A stretch of 64,000 bases of DNA from Corythucha ciliata. Its lineage: Eukaryota; Arthropoda; Insecta; Hemiptera; Tingidae. The DNA is taken from NCBI GenBank assembly GCA_038030265.1, contig CM075937.1, positions 22,878,001 through 22,942,000 of the forward strand, written 5' to 3'. Every line of letters starts with the position of its first letter. Position 1 is the first letter of the stretch. Position numbers and translations under genes: made by a program. Under the pieces are notes generated by a model that had not been told where the DNA came from, did not search any database, and was given only the letters and a program-made list of their open reading frames with translations. Positions 1 through 12,290 of this stretch are shown here, piece by piece.

Positions 1-194
1 CGACAGCGCCGCCACTCTTACAGTGGCCAAAAAATAGCGCTTCCCGTTGTCGTTGGTTTCGGCCGATATTCTCGACTCTTAAGAGTGGCTCAGTGAGATG
101 CGATTGAGTGAAAGGCTCTTTGCAGGCTGAAGACGTTTTTGCTGTAAAATTGATGGGCAACCACGCAAACTGACACGAGGGTGGGTGAACCGAT

Positions 195-500
195 TTCGTT
201 GTGTTGGATCGTTGAAAACCCGGATTTTGCGAACTTAGGTCTTGAAAACCCCAATTTCCGTTTTGATTTGGATCCGAATTGAACAAATTCAGTCGTGAAG
301 AAACGAACTTCGCCGTTTTTCGCTCCTTAAAACCCCAATTTCGGGTATTGGCTCTTTCCAATCATACTTTGCGGGGTTTCTAACTTCACGAAATTAATTT
401 CGCGGGCTCTGCTCTTTACAAAATTAATTTCGAAGTTTTGGCTCATCAACACCAAAACTAATTTCGTGGTGTTCAATTGTTAAAAACCCCAATTTTCGTT
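195..500 (+). repeat. Family IV degenerate minisatellite
   Basis: Repeats of roughly 35-40 bp around the words aatttcg(cg)ggttttggctc and ttaaaaacccc. Units are diverged, about 60-75% alike by eye. Confidence 0.6.
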
Positions 501-2834
501 AGATTTAGTAACGTACAACAACCTTTAACAGTCTCTCTCAGTTCACTCCAGGGTCTGGGCCATAGCCGCATTAATTCAAGACGACACAGACATCCTCCCT
601 CCCCGCACCACCACATCACTCTGCTACCCACTTAATCATAAATAACGCTCATGTTCGTGCACGCAATACTGACAAGAGAGCTTTCTACTACGACGAATGG
701 AAGAAAGCAAAGGTGTTTCGAAGAGATTATGTGGTCATAAGGCGTAATGAATGTTTCAAACAATTCGTGGGAAAGATTGACCGCCTTCAAAACGCATTTT
801 TATGTAAATACTTTCTTTCTAGGGGCTTCGTAATGACGGTGGATGTGTGGGAGTCATTGAGAGAGTTTGTGTTGATGCTTTATTTTTTCTCATGCCATTG
901 AAAAATTAAAACGCGTTATACGCGTCGTACATAGTTTCTTATCGTTTTTCATTCAGAAGCTTCATGTTCACCGTACAAGCATTTCCCACATGAATATCAC
1001 GACTGAAACTTACACCTGTTCGATCTAACCGTGGAATCGAAAATTTGGTGGATCTTTTATCCCACGCGTATACCTATAACCATTTGTGACACATATCGTG
1101 GACTCGTTCGCGTTAGTCTGACATCGATATCGTAACGTAGCTGAAGGGTCCATTGGATCAAGATTTCACCTTCTATAACTTGTATACATATACAACTGAC
1201 ATTCACGAGCTTTAGAGACAAATTATTTCAACGTTTCCTCAAATCATTTCATTGAACAGATCGTGAAGCCCCCGTGACCTTCTTCCAGCCCATTTTTTTT
1301 TTATTAAAAAAAAAACTCATCCTAGAACCACAGCTCACACCTATTCCTTAACCCCTCAATCAACCCCTCAAAAAAACTTTCACTGCATCCGAAGGGGGCA
1401 TAGAAATGGGTCAGCTTGATATTCCAAGTGTGTTTCCATGTAATAAAAGATGCAAATCGGCCCCCTTTTTTCCTATGATATTACGAGTGTTTGTTCTACA
1501 TTAGTGGGGAATGAGCGTTATTAACTCAAATTGCCGACTTTCTCTTCCATCTATGCATAAAAGCGTTTCGAGAGTGGAGAAGCTTACAGATCGATTAATT
1601 TTATAGACTGCCCAAATTCATTTTCTCGAACAAAAAGCAGTTCTAGCTACTTTCTTTTCTATACAGTTTGAAAAAAAAAACACGAAAAACAGCACAATTA
1701 AAGGTTTAGGGCTAAACCACTCTCTCCACGGTCATTCATAGAGCTACGATAACGCAGCTGTCGAAGATCGTTCATGAGATGACCGTGATGAAGAATCAAA
1801 TGGCTAGCCTTCACTCGAAGATAACAATTAGCGTAAAGAATAATCTTACTTTTAGGTAAAGGTATGTAATTAACCCTTCTTTTAATAAAATGAAGAATCG
1901 TGATTAAAGAAGAAAAAAACTCCCTTCGCTCACATACGTTCCTTTTTACATCCTCCGTGTCTGAATCGCAATGCATATCACAGAATGAAATTAATTGTAC
2001 CTCGAACTCCCCCCACCATCCCCAACTCATACAGCGAAACATCCTGAACAAATGCCAAGGACGAAGAGCACCTGCCCTCCCTCCCAACCGTTTATTAAGC
2101 GGGAAATAGAGAAAAAAAAAGGTCATAAAACACCGGGGCAAGGTGGAGAACCAAATATTATGTAATCTGCGATTGACGTGAATTGAATTCGACTTTGTAC
2201 CCGCGAGTTGAAAAACACGGAGTTTACACTATGGGAAATAACGTAGTGAAAGCTCAGAATAACAATTTATAATCAAGGGGGAAAAGTGCGATTTAAATTA
2301 ACAGGCAAGCACAAAAAAAAAAACATTTCATTTATTTTCCCTGAAAGGTTCCCAGTCCCACCCGAAAAGTAAAAGACCTTTTGTTTCATTGAAAATTAAC
2401 AGAAAGCGAATGTCAGGGGAAAGTTCAAGTTAAAATTAATGTTATTGTTTCGTTTTTGATTCATTCACAGTTCAGAGGAGTTGCGAGCAGCCAACAATGA
2501 GTGGCGGAGGAGGGGGGGACCGAATTGACTGAAAACGCAGCCTGAGTTACAGGATGCTCTGTGAAGAAAAATAAATCGCGGGTTGATGTCAAGGGCGTAA
2601 CCCTGGTCATCTAGGGATGGGCAGCTTCTCTGAATAGATCGCAGCTGCTTCATTATGTCGTGCGTGTATCGTGCAGCATACCTCAGGTATGCATGGGCGT
2701 AGCCAGGACTCTTCTTCAACTCGTCTTCGTTCGAAAGCAGCTACAGCTATACAGTCGGACGGAAACCATCAATTCTCGCCCTTTTAAACTGGCCGATTAG
2801 CGGTGTAACTGAACATTTTGCTATTAGAAACTCA
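501..2834. other. No gene or clear element seen
   Basis: Unique-looking sequence with several A/T homopolymers (1296-1315). The short open frames lack splice context or recognisable protein. A word tgcatgggcgtagccag at 2690-2706 also occurs in the LINE-flanking duplication, so a piece of a dispersed repeat may end there. Confidence 0.5.
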
Positions 2835-4270
2835 AATAATCTTGTCCGCTCCAAAAACAGATTTTCAACAGAAAAAAAGGTAATTTTTCACGAAGTCTTA
2901 TCACAACTGAAATTGAGAAACACTCAGTCGCAGCAAAAATTTAGAGAAATCGCTCATTACTGGATAAAATTGAAAAATGCGCTAATTCACGGCTGAAATT
3001 AGGACATTGCGCAAATTCGTGGCTAATTAGCGATGTTTCTCAATTAAGCTTTTTAATGTTCTTCCTAATTTAAGCGCTTATAGGCGACTTTTCTCATTTT
3101 CAGATTTAGCGTCTTGAAAATAACTTTGGAAGCCGATTGGCATTTCTCAATGTTAGCCGCGAATGAGCGCTTTCCCTCAATTTCATCGACTAATTTTTCT
3201 CTCTTTTAGTAGTTTATCAGCGATTTTTTCTCAGTTTAAGCCGCAAATTAGTGTTTTCAATTCCATGATTTAGTTATTTTTCTCAATTTCAGGGTTTTGA
3301 AATTGACTTCAGAAGGTATCAATGTGCATTTTCTCAATTTCACCAATAGGGATGAGCACTTTTTCTACACATGATCCACACAAATTATAGCTTTTTCTCA
3401 ATTCCATCGCCGAATTAGTGAATTTTACTCCATTTTAGCTGATTATCTGCGATTTTTTTTTCGATTTTTTCAATTGTAGCTGCGAAGTAGTGTTTTTATC
3501 ACACGAATTAGCGACTTTTCTCGATGAAGCCGCCAATCAGCGCTTTTACTCAATTTTAGTCGCGAAGTGTAGTGTTTTTAATTCCGTTTTTCCAATTTGA
3601 GCACCGATTTAGCGCTTTTTCTCCATTTCAGCCGCAAATTTGCGCCTTTTCTTATCCCCCCCCCCACCTGCGAATTAGCCATTTTTTCAATTTTAGCTCT
3701 CTAGAGGTTATCCTCAATTTCAGCAGCAAAGTAGCGTTTACGTCTCGCGAGTTAGCCATTTTTCCCATTTTTGCTCATGATTTAGCGTTTTTTCTCATGT
3801 TTGCCGCTAGTTAGCGCTTTATCACGATTTTATCCTCGAATCCCTTTTTTTTTAGTCGCGATGTAGCGTTCTCAATTCACTGAGTTAGCGATTTTTTTTT
3901 TTCGATTATAGCCGCGATTTAGCTCAATTTCTCCATTTGAGTTGCGCATTGGCGGATTTTCTCATTTCTATCCGTGAATTACGAGCCATTGTTCCCAATT
4001 TTAGCCCTGAATTAGCGTTAAATTCAATTTTATCCGCGAATTAACGCTTTAACTCAATTTTAGCCGCGAAGTAGCGTTTTAAACACAAGAATTATTAGCA
4101 ATTTTTGCCGCTATAGTTAGCTTTTTCTGGACTGTATCCGAGAATTAGCATTTTTATCAACATCAGTCGTAGCCGCGATTGAGCGTTATTTCTCGTTTTC
4201 AACCGCGAATTAACGCCTTTTCTCACTTCAATCCGTGAATTAGCCATTTTTAGCCGCGGCCACCGGTTCA
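2835..4270 (+). repeat. Family I degenerate minisatellite, about 1.4 kb
   Basis: About 40 diverged units of roughly 30-38 bp around gccgcgaattagcgcttttctc and caattttagcc. Best preserved at 3990-4080 and 4190-4250. No unit is coding. It ends in gccgcggccaccggttcagccggc, where family III follows. Confidence 0.75.
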
Positions 4271-4299
4271 GCCGGCCCCAAGAGCGCCCAAAGCTTGAT

Positions 4300-4600
4300 G
4301 AATAACCACAAAGTTACAACATTCGAAGCTACTATGTATATTATCAGTAAATTTTTCGCTGAATATCAGCGAAATACAGTTTTAGGTCTTAATTTCGGTG
4401 AAACTACAAGTTTAGAATCTTAAGTTTTTATTTTGTGGCGGCAGAACTCAGTCTAGCGCTTAAAGCCTGAAAAATACCGACGACATTTCAAGTTTCCTGG
4501 CTGACCATACACAATATTTCAAATACCACAAAATGCGACAGTTTAGGGTTTAAATTTTGGTACCAATTTTTGAGAAATTGAAGGCTTCAATAGCGTGCTT
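4300..4600 (+). repeat. Family III degenerate minisatellite
   Basis: Words such as aatttcggtgaaactacaag and tttaggtcttaa, diverged, about 35-45 bp apart. It directly follows the family I block. Confidence 0.5.
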
Positions 4601-7600
4601 GAGGATTCCATTCATTCTCTCGACCACGAAACCAGATTTGCCTCAGGATTCGACTCCAAGCAAGGTCTATTTGTCCCCCCCCCCTTACTCTTTACAATTT
4701 CCGTGACGCCCTTCTCAACAATCCGTAGAAAGCCCAGGTGAGCACAATCAACCATAAAGATCGAATAAAAAAAAATACATAAAAGAATTGGCTTCGTTTT
4801 CACCTCTTTACATTTGAACACATTCGAGACACTCTCTAGTCTATAGTCGAAGGGAAAAATAATAAGGCCAACTTGAAAATCTACTCGGCGGGGAAAAGGA
4901 AAGGCGCACGCTATAAAAATCGACCTCGAGACTGTGACTCTCAATAGACCCACCGCCTCCCTACCCCGCAGACCGCCCCCATCGCCACACAGATTTAACG
5001 CAACCAGCGCTCAACACCACGCAATAATCGCCGTGAAATTGTCTGTTAGTATGCGAATCCGCCTCCAGCTCATTTTTCTATTTTTTTTTTCAATATGCCT
5101 CGAATAAAAAATACTCTTAAGATCAATTCAAACGTGAAGGACGATTAATACACGCAATAACTTATAGTTCAAAAACCTCAAAAGCTTTAAAGAAGCAAAG
5201 GATATAAAGGTGGGCAGAGCTTTGGACACCTGTCACGTTTCAAGATATTCCGCAGGTGTGGTACATACAAAAAAAAAAAAAAAAATACTTTGGACGCCGA
5301 AGCCAACCCAACTTCCTCAACCCCCAACTTATCCCCCCCCCCCCCAACTTACCCAGCTCAACTTACCCTCAACTTACTTTCGACCCAATTTTGTATTTTA
5401 CATTTTATTTGAGAAGTGGCCGAGATCAAAATGAGGATAGACCGTGCAAACGAGACAATGACGGCATGTTTTCTGTTGACTTATGAAAGCCGCGGTTACA
5501 AAACGTTGTTGTTTTTTTTTGTTTGTTTTTTTGTTTTTTGCTGCCGCCCACCCTTGCATTTTGATTCTGGCTGTAACCAGAACAAAGTCATCCCTTACGA
5601 AAAGAAAAAAAATGGAAATCGACTCTTTTCTTTTAAAAAAAAAAAAGCGAATCGCGATTGAAATCATGGGAATTTCGAAACTCCAGCAGTGCAATATAAG
5701 GGAGAAATGCACCGAGTCATTCAGGCATAGCGTTTAAAAGACTCCTTAAAAGCAGGCACCGAATAGAGAGACTGTGCGGTGGCTGGTTGGTGGAGAGACG
5801 GGGGTTAGTCGAAAAAAGACGCTAAATCATGCGATAAAAGAGAGCAAAACGCATTTTTCAATAGAAACGCCCCATTGCTTTTTCCCGTTTTCTTTCCCCT
5901 GTTGCTGCTGCTTCTCTTACTCCCGTTACTTCCAAGAGTGGGGAAAAAAGCAAAATAAAAAATACAGTGAGAGGGGGAGGGGCAAGGGAAGAGAAAATCA
6001 CGTTCTTACAATTAACTGAAAAAAGGATTGTAATGAGTTCACAATTTACGATTCAGAACAACAACAAAAACTTGTATTTATTTTCATCTGTCAGATCATT
6101 AAGATTATTAATTGTGGAGTGTCGAAGAAGGGAAAGGGGAAGGTCTGGGGCAATAGGGTAACAAGGATCGTCGCGTTACTGTTTTGTCGGAAACTGGTAA
6201 CAAGTGTCGCGTTACCATAATTAATTGTGGTGGAGGTATTTTTTTTCTGCACAAAATCAGTGGCTTTCCCACGCAATACCCGAGGCTGACCACTGTTTCG
6301 TGTTTCCTTCAGGGAGAATCAATTTGTCCCCCACCCCCTCTCTATTCACCAACATTCATTGGCAAAACCCGACGTAGTTCGCCGTAGTGGTGATAAGGAT
6401 TGCTGATGAGGGGTACCGGGATTGGGCCCGAAATGCATACTGTCAAAAACTACGCGGCTGTATTTGTTCAAATTAGAAAACGAACTTCCCACTAATGGCT
6501 TTTTCCATTTACATGAAATTCCGCTCTGGAGCCGAGCATTTCCACCCGTCTTCTCCATTACCATAATTATGACTTAATTCAGGGAAGACGGGTGGAAATG
6601 CTCGACTTCAGAGCGGAATTTTATGCAAATGGAAAACGCTATAAGATTTCAGAACAACCAAATCAACAAAACAAAGATCATCGATTAGTTCATACATCTT
6701 TGAGGATGTTTGCCAGTTTCTTTGCCATTTGTTTTCTACAGAGCGCCTAAAGGCCCCCTGAAGAACAGGGTCCTATAAAATGGGGGGGGGGGATTGTGAT
6801 TGACTTTTTGTTATTTGCTTTAGCCAAGGAACCGCTGTAAAGCAATAAAATATTATCTGGAACAACCAATTAGGGCTCTGAATATGATTTCTCGATCTCT
6901 TTTTTCCAGTACGGGCGGTACCTTTTTCACCATCGCTACGCCACTGAAAAAAACAATTGATATCTAGGCGCAGGAAAATGTTCGTTCCCCTTCAATTTGT
7001 AACGTGAGTCACACCTTCGCCTCTCCTTCAGCACAGTCTCCGTGTCAGTTAGAGGGTTTCCAGCCGATGAAAGAAAACAATTACGACTTCACCCTCTTTC
7101 GTAATATTATTTCGTCTGGTTTGCTGAAGGGGGAGAGGAGTAACTGACAAAAACAGGATCGTAGGACAAATGATTTGGACCAACCTATGGCGACATATGG
7201 TACACCGTGGATCCCCTTCACCACTCTTCATTCCCCCTTACCACCACCACCACAATCCCCGGCATAAATCGAAACCGCACAAGCAGGCACAGGTAAAAAG
7301 GATACACTTTCCCCATTTTATAACGATCACATTCTCAACAAAGACAGCATATAGGGAATTTACAAGGACAACAGGTCCCATTCAACAGATCTTTTGAAGC
7401 ACTTTTTACTTGGGAGACAAACCCTTAAAATTATTTTCGGCTTCTTGAAAAAGAATCGTGAGTGACGAGCAAGGGGGGCCGGGGTGTTTACCAGGGCTCC
7501 GGCACCTATGAAAAAAAAAAAATGGGACAAGCTCTAAAAGGCACTTAATTTTTGTTTGTTGTTCAAGTGTTGATATAGATATTTCCTGGTCTGTGTATAC

Positions 7601-8320
7601 TTTAGTTTAGAGGTTGGTTATGCTGGCGCCCTTGATAAATATAACTCTGATTTAATTGAAAATTCAGTTTGAAAGCCAAGAAAATCGTATTATAGTAGTC
7701 ATTTAACTTAAAAAGGTCATAAAATACCCTTCACAGTTGCAAGATTTTTTCTTGATTTTCAATGCCGTTTCACTTCTTCAACCGCGTCACCGCGTGGAAG
7801 AAGTTTCGAGGCTGAATTGAAGCGATAACCCCTCACCCCCACCTCCTCCACTTCTCCAATCCTTTTGACTAATCCTACGAACATGACAGTTAAAGAAAAA
7901 AAAAACTTTAATTAGTTTTCTCAATAGAGCCGGTGCTCGTCCATTCTTTCGGGTTCTCAGAAATATTCCACCTGCGGGATTCTCGCACTTCCTTCCACCC
8001 GCGAGAAGAAAAGATAGATCAGCGTGTCGAAAACTTCCTTCGAGACGGTTTTTTTTTTACCATTTCGCGTGTTTCGTGACTAATTGTAACTACGTGAAAT
8101 TTTCGCTCCTGATTTGCCCCCTCGTCAACCCCCCACCATCAATCGTGTTCATTAGCGAGGAAAAACGGGGTCACGGTTAATAATGCGAGACGGGTAAAAA
8201 GGAACAAGTGACTAATGTCGTTTATTCTGATGAGTCATTGATGGAAGACGAGCAATATTCAAATGTTTTTTTTTTTGCCCTTCCCTAAAAAGTGCTACTC
8301 GGAAGTTGGAAGTGACCAGG
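4601..8320. other. No gene seen
   Basis: Apart from the hairpin at 6500-6638 I see only homopolymer-rich unique sequence (C13 at 5333, A and T tracts at 5270-5645, G11 at 6782). The overlapping short frames on both strands at 5.2-5.7 kb come from low-complexity tracts. Confidence 0.5.
6500..6638. repeat. Inverted repeat, arms about 55 bp
   Basis: The arm 6500-6555 (containing gagcatttccacccgtcttc) is matched inverted by 6582-6638, with a loop of about 26 bp. No flanking target duplication was seen. It may be a small MITE or a foldback. Confidence 0.8.
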
Positions 8321-8323
8321 GGG

Positions 8324-10553
8324 CCTGTTCTGTAAAGTTAGCAACAGTCAAAACGACAGTTGATAGCGACAGTCGATTGTGGTGTTGTTATCAACTGTCG
8401 TTTTCTACATGTCGAGATCGTTTTGTGTGTTGGTGTTCTGTAAGAACAAACTTCCATAAACAATAATGAATTTATTTGGATACAATGAACCACATCAATC
8501 GGACTTCGTTCGAATATTATATGTCCCGATCTGTCAGCTATGACTGAAGAAGTCTCAGAAATCTCAGGACGAAAATAACAGCAATTGGAGAACCGCAATC
8601 TCTGGGCATTCATCCTGCTAATTCGAGAAAAAAAGTCAATCCAACTATGGATAGACGTAAAAAATAAGCAACTTACAGTGTGAGCTCGCTTGAAAAGACA
8701 TTATTTTCCTTTTTTCTTAAGATTAGAATGTCGCCATACGAGAAGGCTAGGCCCTTTAGTTGTGTTGATCGTATCCCCGAGATCCTTGTTCGTTGGGACG
8801 TGCCCCTGGATCACAAGTTTCCCTGGCCATCAGCCATTTACGTCTCTTGTTTGTCACAGAACGAGAATTTTCCAATAATATCGTGAAAAGTGCCCCTAAA
8901 CTCAGACGTTACCGCCTCCCACAACTTTTTCGTAACCGCTGTGGATTGAGTGCCGATTGTGACATATTCGCGTATTTACGGGCAGCATCAGCACGAATCA
9001 GCATACTTTAAAGGACGTGTGGTCAAATTTTGAGGCAATTCTGTCGCCGGACTTGGAACCTGGGGTGGTGGGAAGTGTGACAACTGCCCAGATCGTTCAT
9101 TTTCAGCCAGTCTTTTATTTTTCATTGTCTTATTTGGGGACCGACCACTTCAGTGACTCATATCAATCGAATCAGCATACTTTAAAGGACTTGTGGTCAA
9201 ATTTTGAGGCAATTCTGTCGCCGGACTTGGAACCTGGGGTGGTGGGAAGTGTGACAACTGCCCAGATCGTTCATTTTCAGCCAGTCTTTTACTTTTCATT
9301 GTCTTATTTGGGGACCGACCACTTCAGCGACTCATATCACTCGAATCAGCATACTTTAAAGGACGTGTGGTCAAATTTTGAGGCAATTCTGTCGCCGGAC
9401 TTGGATCCTTTGGTGGTAGGAAGTGTGAAAACTGCCCAGATCGTTCATTTTCAGCCAGTCTTTTAATTTTCATCGGCAACAAACGGTTATCTTGGCTGTC
9501 ATGATTAATAAGGTTAAAATTATCGTCTTTTAAGGGCATAGAGCGGGATATAGGGAATATATAGTTAGTTAGCATCTTTATTTGCTTGCTTTAGAGTAGT
9601 TTTCCGGCGTTCAGAAATATATTAGCGTCTGAATTTGCTGTTCATAGAATTGACCTTCCAAAAAGGGGCTAAAAGGGGGCTAAGTTCACGCCCGTGCACT
9701 TTTCCACGTCCACAAAAACAAAACACAATGCTACCCTCTGTTACAGCTAGCGGCATGAAATGACAATGATGGAAATCAAAGTCAACGCTTAATTCAAGAA
9801 ATAAACTCAAAAAAGTACACAGATTGAGTAATCCTTCCTTCTTATCAACTGCCGGTGTCGTTAACAACACTCCCGAGGTGCTGTTTTGATACCAACACCA
9901 AATCCTAACTCATGATGTCTGTTTCGCGACAAAAAAAGTTCAGTGTAGTGCAGGGCAGGGCAAGCTGGGGCAGGTGGGTGCAGGAGTGGGCAGGAGAATT
10001 TTTACGGGAACGCTTTCTCTTTCAGTGCAGGCTGGTGCAAATTCATAACAGTCTTATAAGTCTTATAAGACGGAGGCTCACCCGACACAACATACGGCAT
10101 ACAACATACATATAGTTTTGATTAACTCGAATTGAAGAAGTTTATTCAAATTACTACTACCGGCCTAAACGCCGAGATTGAATGAAGTGAACAAGAAAGA
10201 GAAGGAAAGAAGGTAACGGGACTGTTACATTTATCAAAAAACTTAAAGTAACTTGGGGCAGGCTGGTGCAGCACAGAATTCATCGCGAACGCCCTACACC
10301 CGCTACACCAGCTGCCCCAGGTTGTCCCCCACCTGCCTGCACTCATTTCTCAGGAAAAGCATTTATATAGGGTGCTCTGGTGCGCACTAGTGCACCCTGG
10401 TGCGCCCCATAGCAGGTTCGCGAACAGACCTATGACGTATAACGACATTTCAAGTAGTGTTGTTTTCTTACAGAACATCTCAAGGTGACGTCATCACTAT
10501 TGACTGTTGCTATCAAGTGTTGTTTTCAACTGTTGTTAACTTTACAGAACAGG
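8324..10553. mobile_element. 2.2-kb non-autonomous TIR element carrying a 174-bp tandem array
   Basis: The left end CCTGTTCTGTAAAGTTAGCA is matched in reverse complement by the right end (10494-10553) for about 60 bp at roughly 85%. Further inside, a second shared motif (tgttctgtaagaa) lies near 8433 and 10475. The flanks are runs of G on both sides, so a target duplication of GGG is possible but not provable. Inside are a 174-bp tandem array and, near 9.95-10.4 kb, G-rich ggggcaggtgg-type words that recur inverted. No transposase was seen. Confidence 0.75.
8993..9466. repeat. 174-bp tandem repeat, about 2.7 copies
   Basis: The word ggacgtgtggtcaaatttt starts at 9013, 9187 (one change) and 9361, an exact period of 174 bp. 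Copies are about 96% alike. Because 174 is divisible by three, a repetitive open frame of 149 codons survives; I regard it as a by-product. The array sits inside the TIR element 8324-10553. Confidence 0.92.
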
Positions 10554-10690
10554 GGGCTTATTCTCTAACTCCGAAGAAATAGCTTTTTCGAAGTCATATG
10601 TTTATTTCATTAATTTTCTTCAAACAAATGAATGAAATAAACACAAGGCTGGCGAAAAAAATATTGCTTGTTGTTAGAGAATAGGCCCCC
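10552..10690. mobile_element. MITE-like hairpin, 139 bp
   Basis: Ends GGGGGCTTATTCTCTAAC and, reversed, GGGGGCCTATTCTCTAAC. The centre is also palindromic (tttatttcatt / aatgaaataaa). It abuts and shares its G run with the right end of the 8324-10553 element, suggesting insertion next to or into that end. Confidence 0.75.
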
Positions 10691-11088
10691 AGGCCCCCTG
10701 GCTTTAGAGAGATTGTAGAATAAAACAAAAAGGCTCGAGAAACGTTAAACATAATATGTACCTAGTAACAAAATAGGATGGGAGCGTATGCGTCCCCAAA
10801 CCGCCCCTGGAGAAATAATAGTTATTATCTGATGATAACTTCGTAGAATTTTGATCAAAAAAATGTTTTTGGTGCTTTTTACCTGAGAAGAAAGTGAAAC
10901 TTGTGCTCACGCAGGGAAAAAAATTGCTTCCTCGTAAGGAAAGAAAGTATTGAGAGAAGAACTACGACTCCGCACGAGCTTTGTCATGAGTGGAGCGATG
11001 CGAAGGTAGGCAACTGCCTGCACTTCTTTAAAAAAGCGGAGTAAAATTAGCCATGAATTCATATTAAAATGTCCAACTCAACATCAGT

Positions 11089-11224
11089 GGCCCGTTCACA
11101 AGCTCTATGTTTGCGTTGTGTGGAGTCTATGCAACCAAACAAATTAATTCCCTCGAAAAATGAAGCATTTTGATAGGTTGCATGGACACCACACAACGAA
11201 AGCATAGAGCTTGTGAACGGGGTC
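11089..11224. mobile_element. MITE family A, copy 1
   Basis: 136-bp hairpin with ends GGCCCGTTCACAAGCTCTAT and GACCCCGTTCACAAGCTCTA (reversed). It is the first of three copies within 570 bp. Its outer right end directly precedes copy 2. Confidence 0.85.
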
Positions 11225-11228
11225 TAAA

Positions 11229-11363
11229 GGCCCGTTCACAAGCTCTATGTTTTCATTGTGTGGTGTCTATGCAATCTGTAAAAATGCTTCATTTTTCGAG
11301 GGAATAAATTTGTTTGGCTGCATAGACTCCACAGAACGTAAACATAGAGCTTGTGAACGAGCC
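11229..11363. mobile_element. MITE family A, copy 2
   Basis: 135-bp hairpin with the same ends as copy 1, flanked by TAAA on the left and TTTA on the right. The orientation of the inner part is reversed relative to copies 1 and 3 (gcttcatttttcgagggaat versus its complement). Confidence 0.85.
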
Positions 11364-11373
11364 TTTAATGTTA

Positions 11374-11517
11374 AGCCGGATACACACATGCGGTACTTGC
11401 CAAGTAACGAGCAACACATTTTTGAAATTCTCAGCTGGTTGGTTACTAGGCAATTGCTAGAAATTGAACGAATATTTTGCAAGTTACTTGGCAAGTACCG
11501 CATGTGTATATCCGGCT
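11374..11517. mobile_element. MITE family B, 144 bp, TTA target duplication
   Basis: Hairpin ends AGCCGGATACACACATGCGG and AGCCGGATATACACATGCGG (reversed), flanked by TTA at 11371-11373 and 11518-11520. The inner stem contains acttgccaagtaac. A 3-bp TWA target fits PIF/Harbinger elements. Confidence 0.88.
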
Positions 11518-11520
11518 TTA

Positions 11521-11657
11521 GGCCCCGTTCACAAGCTCTATGTTATGCGTCTGTGGAGGGTACGCAGCCAAACAAATTCATTCCCTCAAAAAATGAAGCA
11601 TTTTGATAGGTTGCACAGGCTCCACAGACGCATAGCATAGAGCTTGTGAACGGGGCC
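11521..11657. mobile_element. MITE family A, copy 3, TTA target duplication
   Basis: 137-bp hairpin with ends GGCCCCGTTCACAAGCTCTA on both sides. It is flanked by TTA at 11518-11520 and 11658-11660, and the left TTA is also the right flank of the family B copy. One element therefore inserted at the target duplication of the other. Confidence 0.88.
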
Positions 11658-11703
11658 TTAGAACGACATCTTTGATTTAGCACCAAGACCAGAAATATCT
11701 AGC

Positions 11704-11990
11704 TAAAGCCGGTCCACTGTGATGGACTCTCCAACGTGTTGCTTCATTTCGATAGTTCAATTTGTTCACTCCCACCAAAAATATTTAATGAAATTAACAA
11801 CTGATCAACAACAAACTTTTTCTACGGGCACTATGGTTACGTGTAGACGCTACACAGTGATCATTTGTTCTAAAATCATCCCCGGTGCGTTATTTTTAGA
11901 AGAAGGGGTAAAGGGGAAGCTCATTTCACTAAATTCGGGGGCGGGCCCCCCGCCCAGAAGAGAGTCCATCACTAAGTGGACAGACTTTAG
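11704..11990. mobile_element. MITE-like TIR element, about 287 bp
   Basis: Ends TAAAGCCGGTCCACTGTGAT and, reversed, TAAAGTCTGTCCACTTAGTG, continuing to a shared gatggactctc. The outer bases CTAAAG/CTTTAG are palindromic, so the target duplication (TA?) cannot be fixed. Confidence 0.7.
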
Positions 11991-12054
11991 CTCCGATTTT
12001 TCCGTCCCAAAAGAGGTAATTTAGCCGCTGGAGCGTACCATGCCTCCAATACTG

Positions 12055-12220
12055 AATCATAAATTAAACAATTATTCGAGTAGTATTTTTTCGACTCGCT
12101 TGAGACCCACATTATCTGGTTTCTTGAGAATGGTGGGGAGCTTCCCCGAAACTAGTCGAAAAAATAAATAATAATAAAAAAATTGTTGTGACTACTCGAA
12201 TAATTGTTTAATTTATGATT
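12055..12220. mobile_element. MITE-like hairpin, about 166 bp
   Basis: The arm 12055-12084 (aatcataaattaaacaatta...) is exactly inverted at 12191-12220, and a second inner inverted block (attttttcgact) follows. It is AT-rich and no family was recognised. Confidence 0.75.
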
Positions 12221-12290
12221 ACAACGACACAACAAAAACAAATGTTAAATCAATTCCAATACAGAATTACTGGCATTCTTCCACAGAAAC

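Noticed and set aside
5210..5737. Several overlapping frames with Lys/Phe/Pro runs
   Set aside because: They arise from A, T and C homopolymers on both strands.
9017..9466. 149-codon repetitive open frame as a gene
   Set aside because: It is a by-product of a tandem repeat with a period divisible by three, inside a TIR element; no start context and no known domain.
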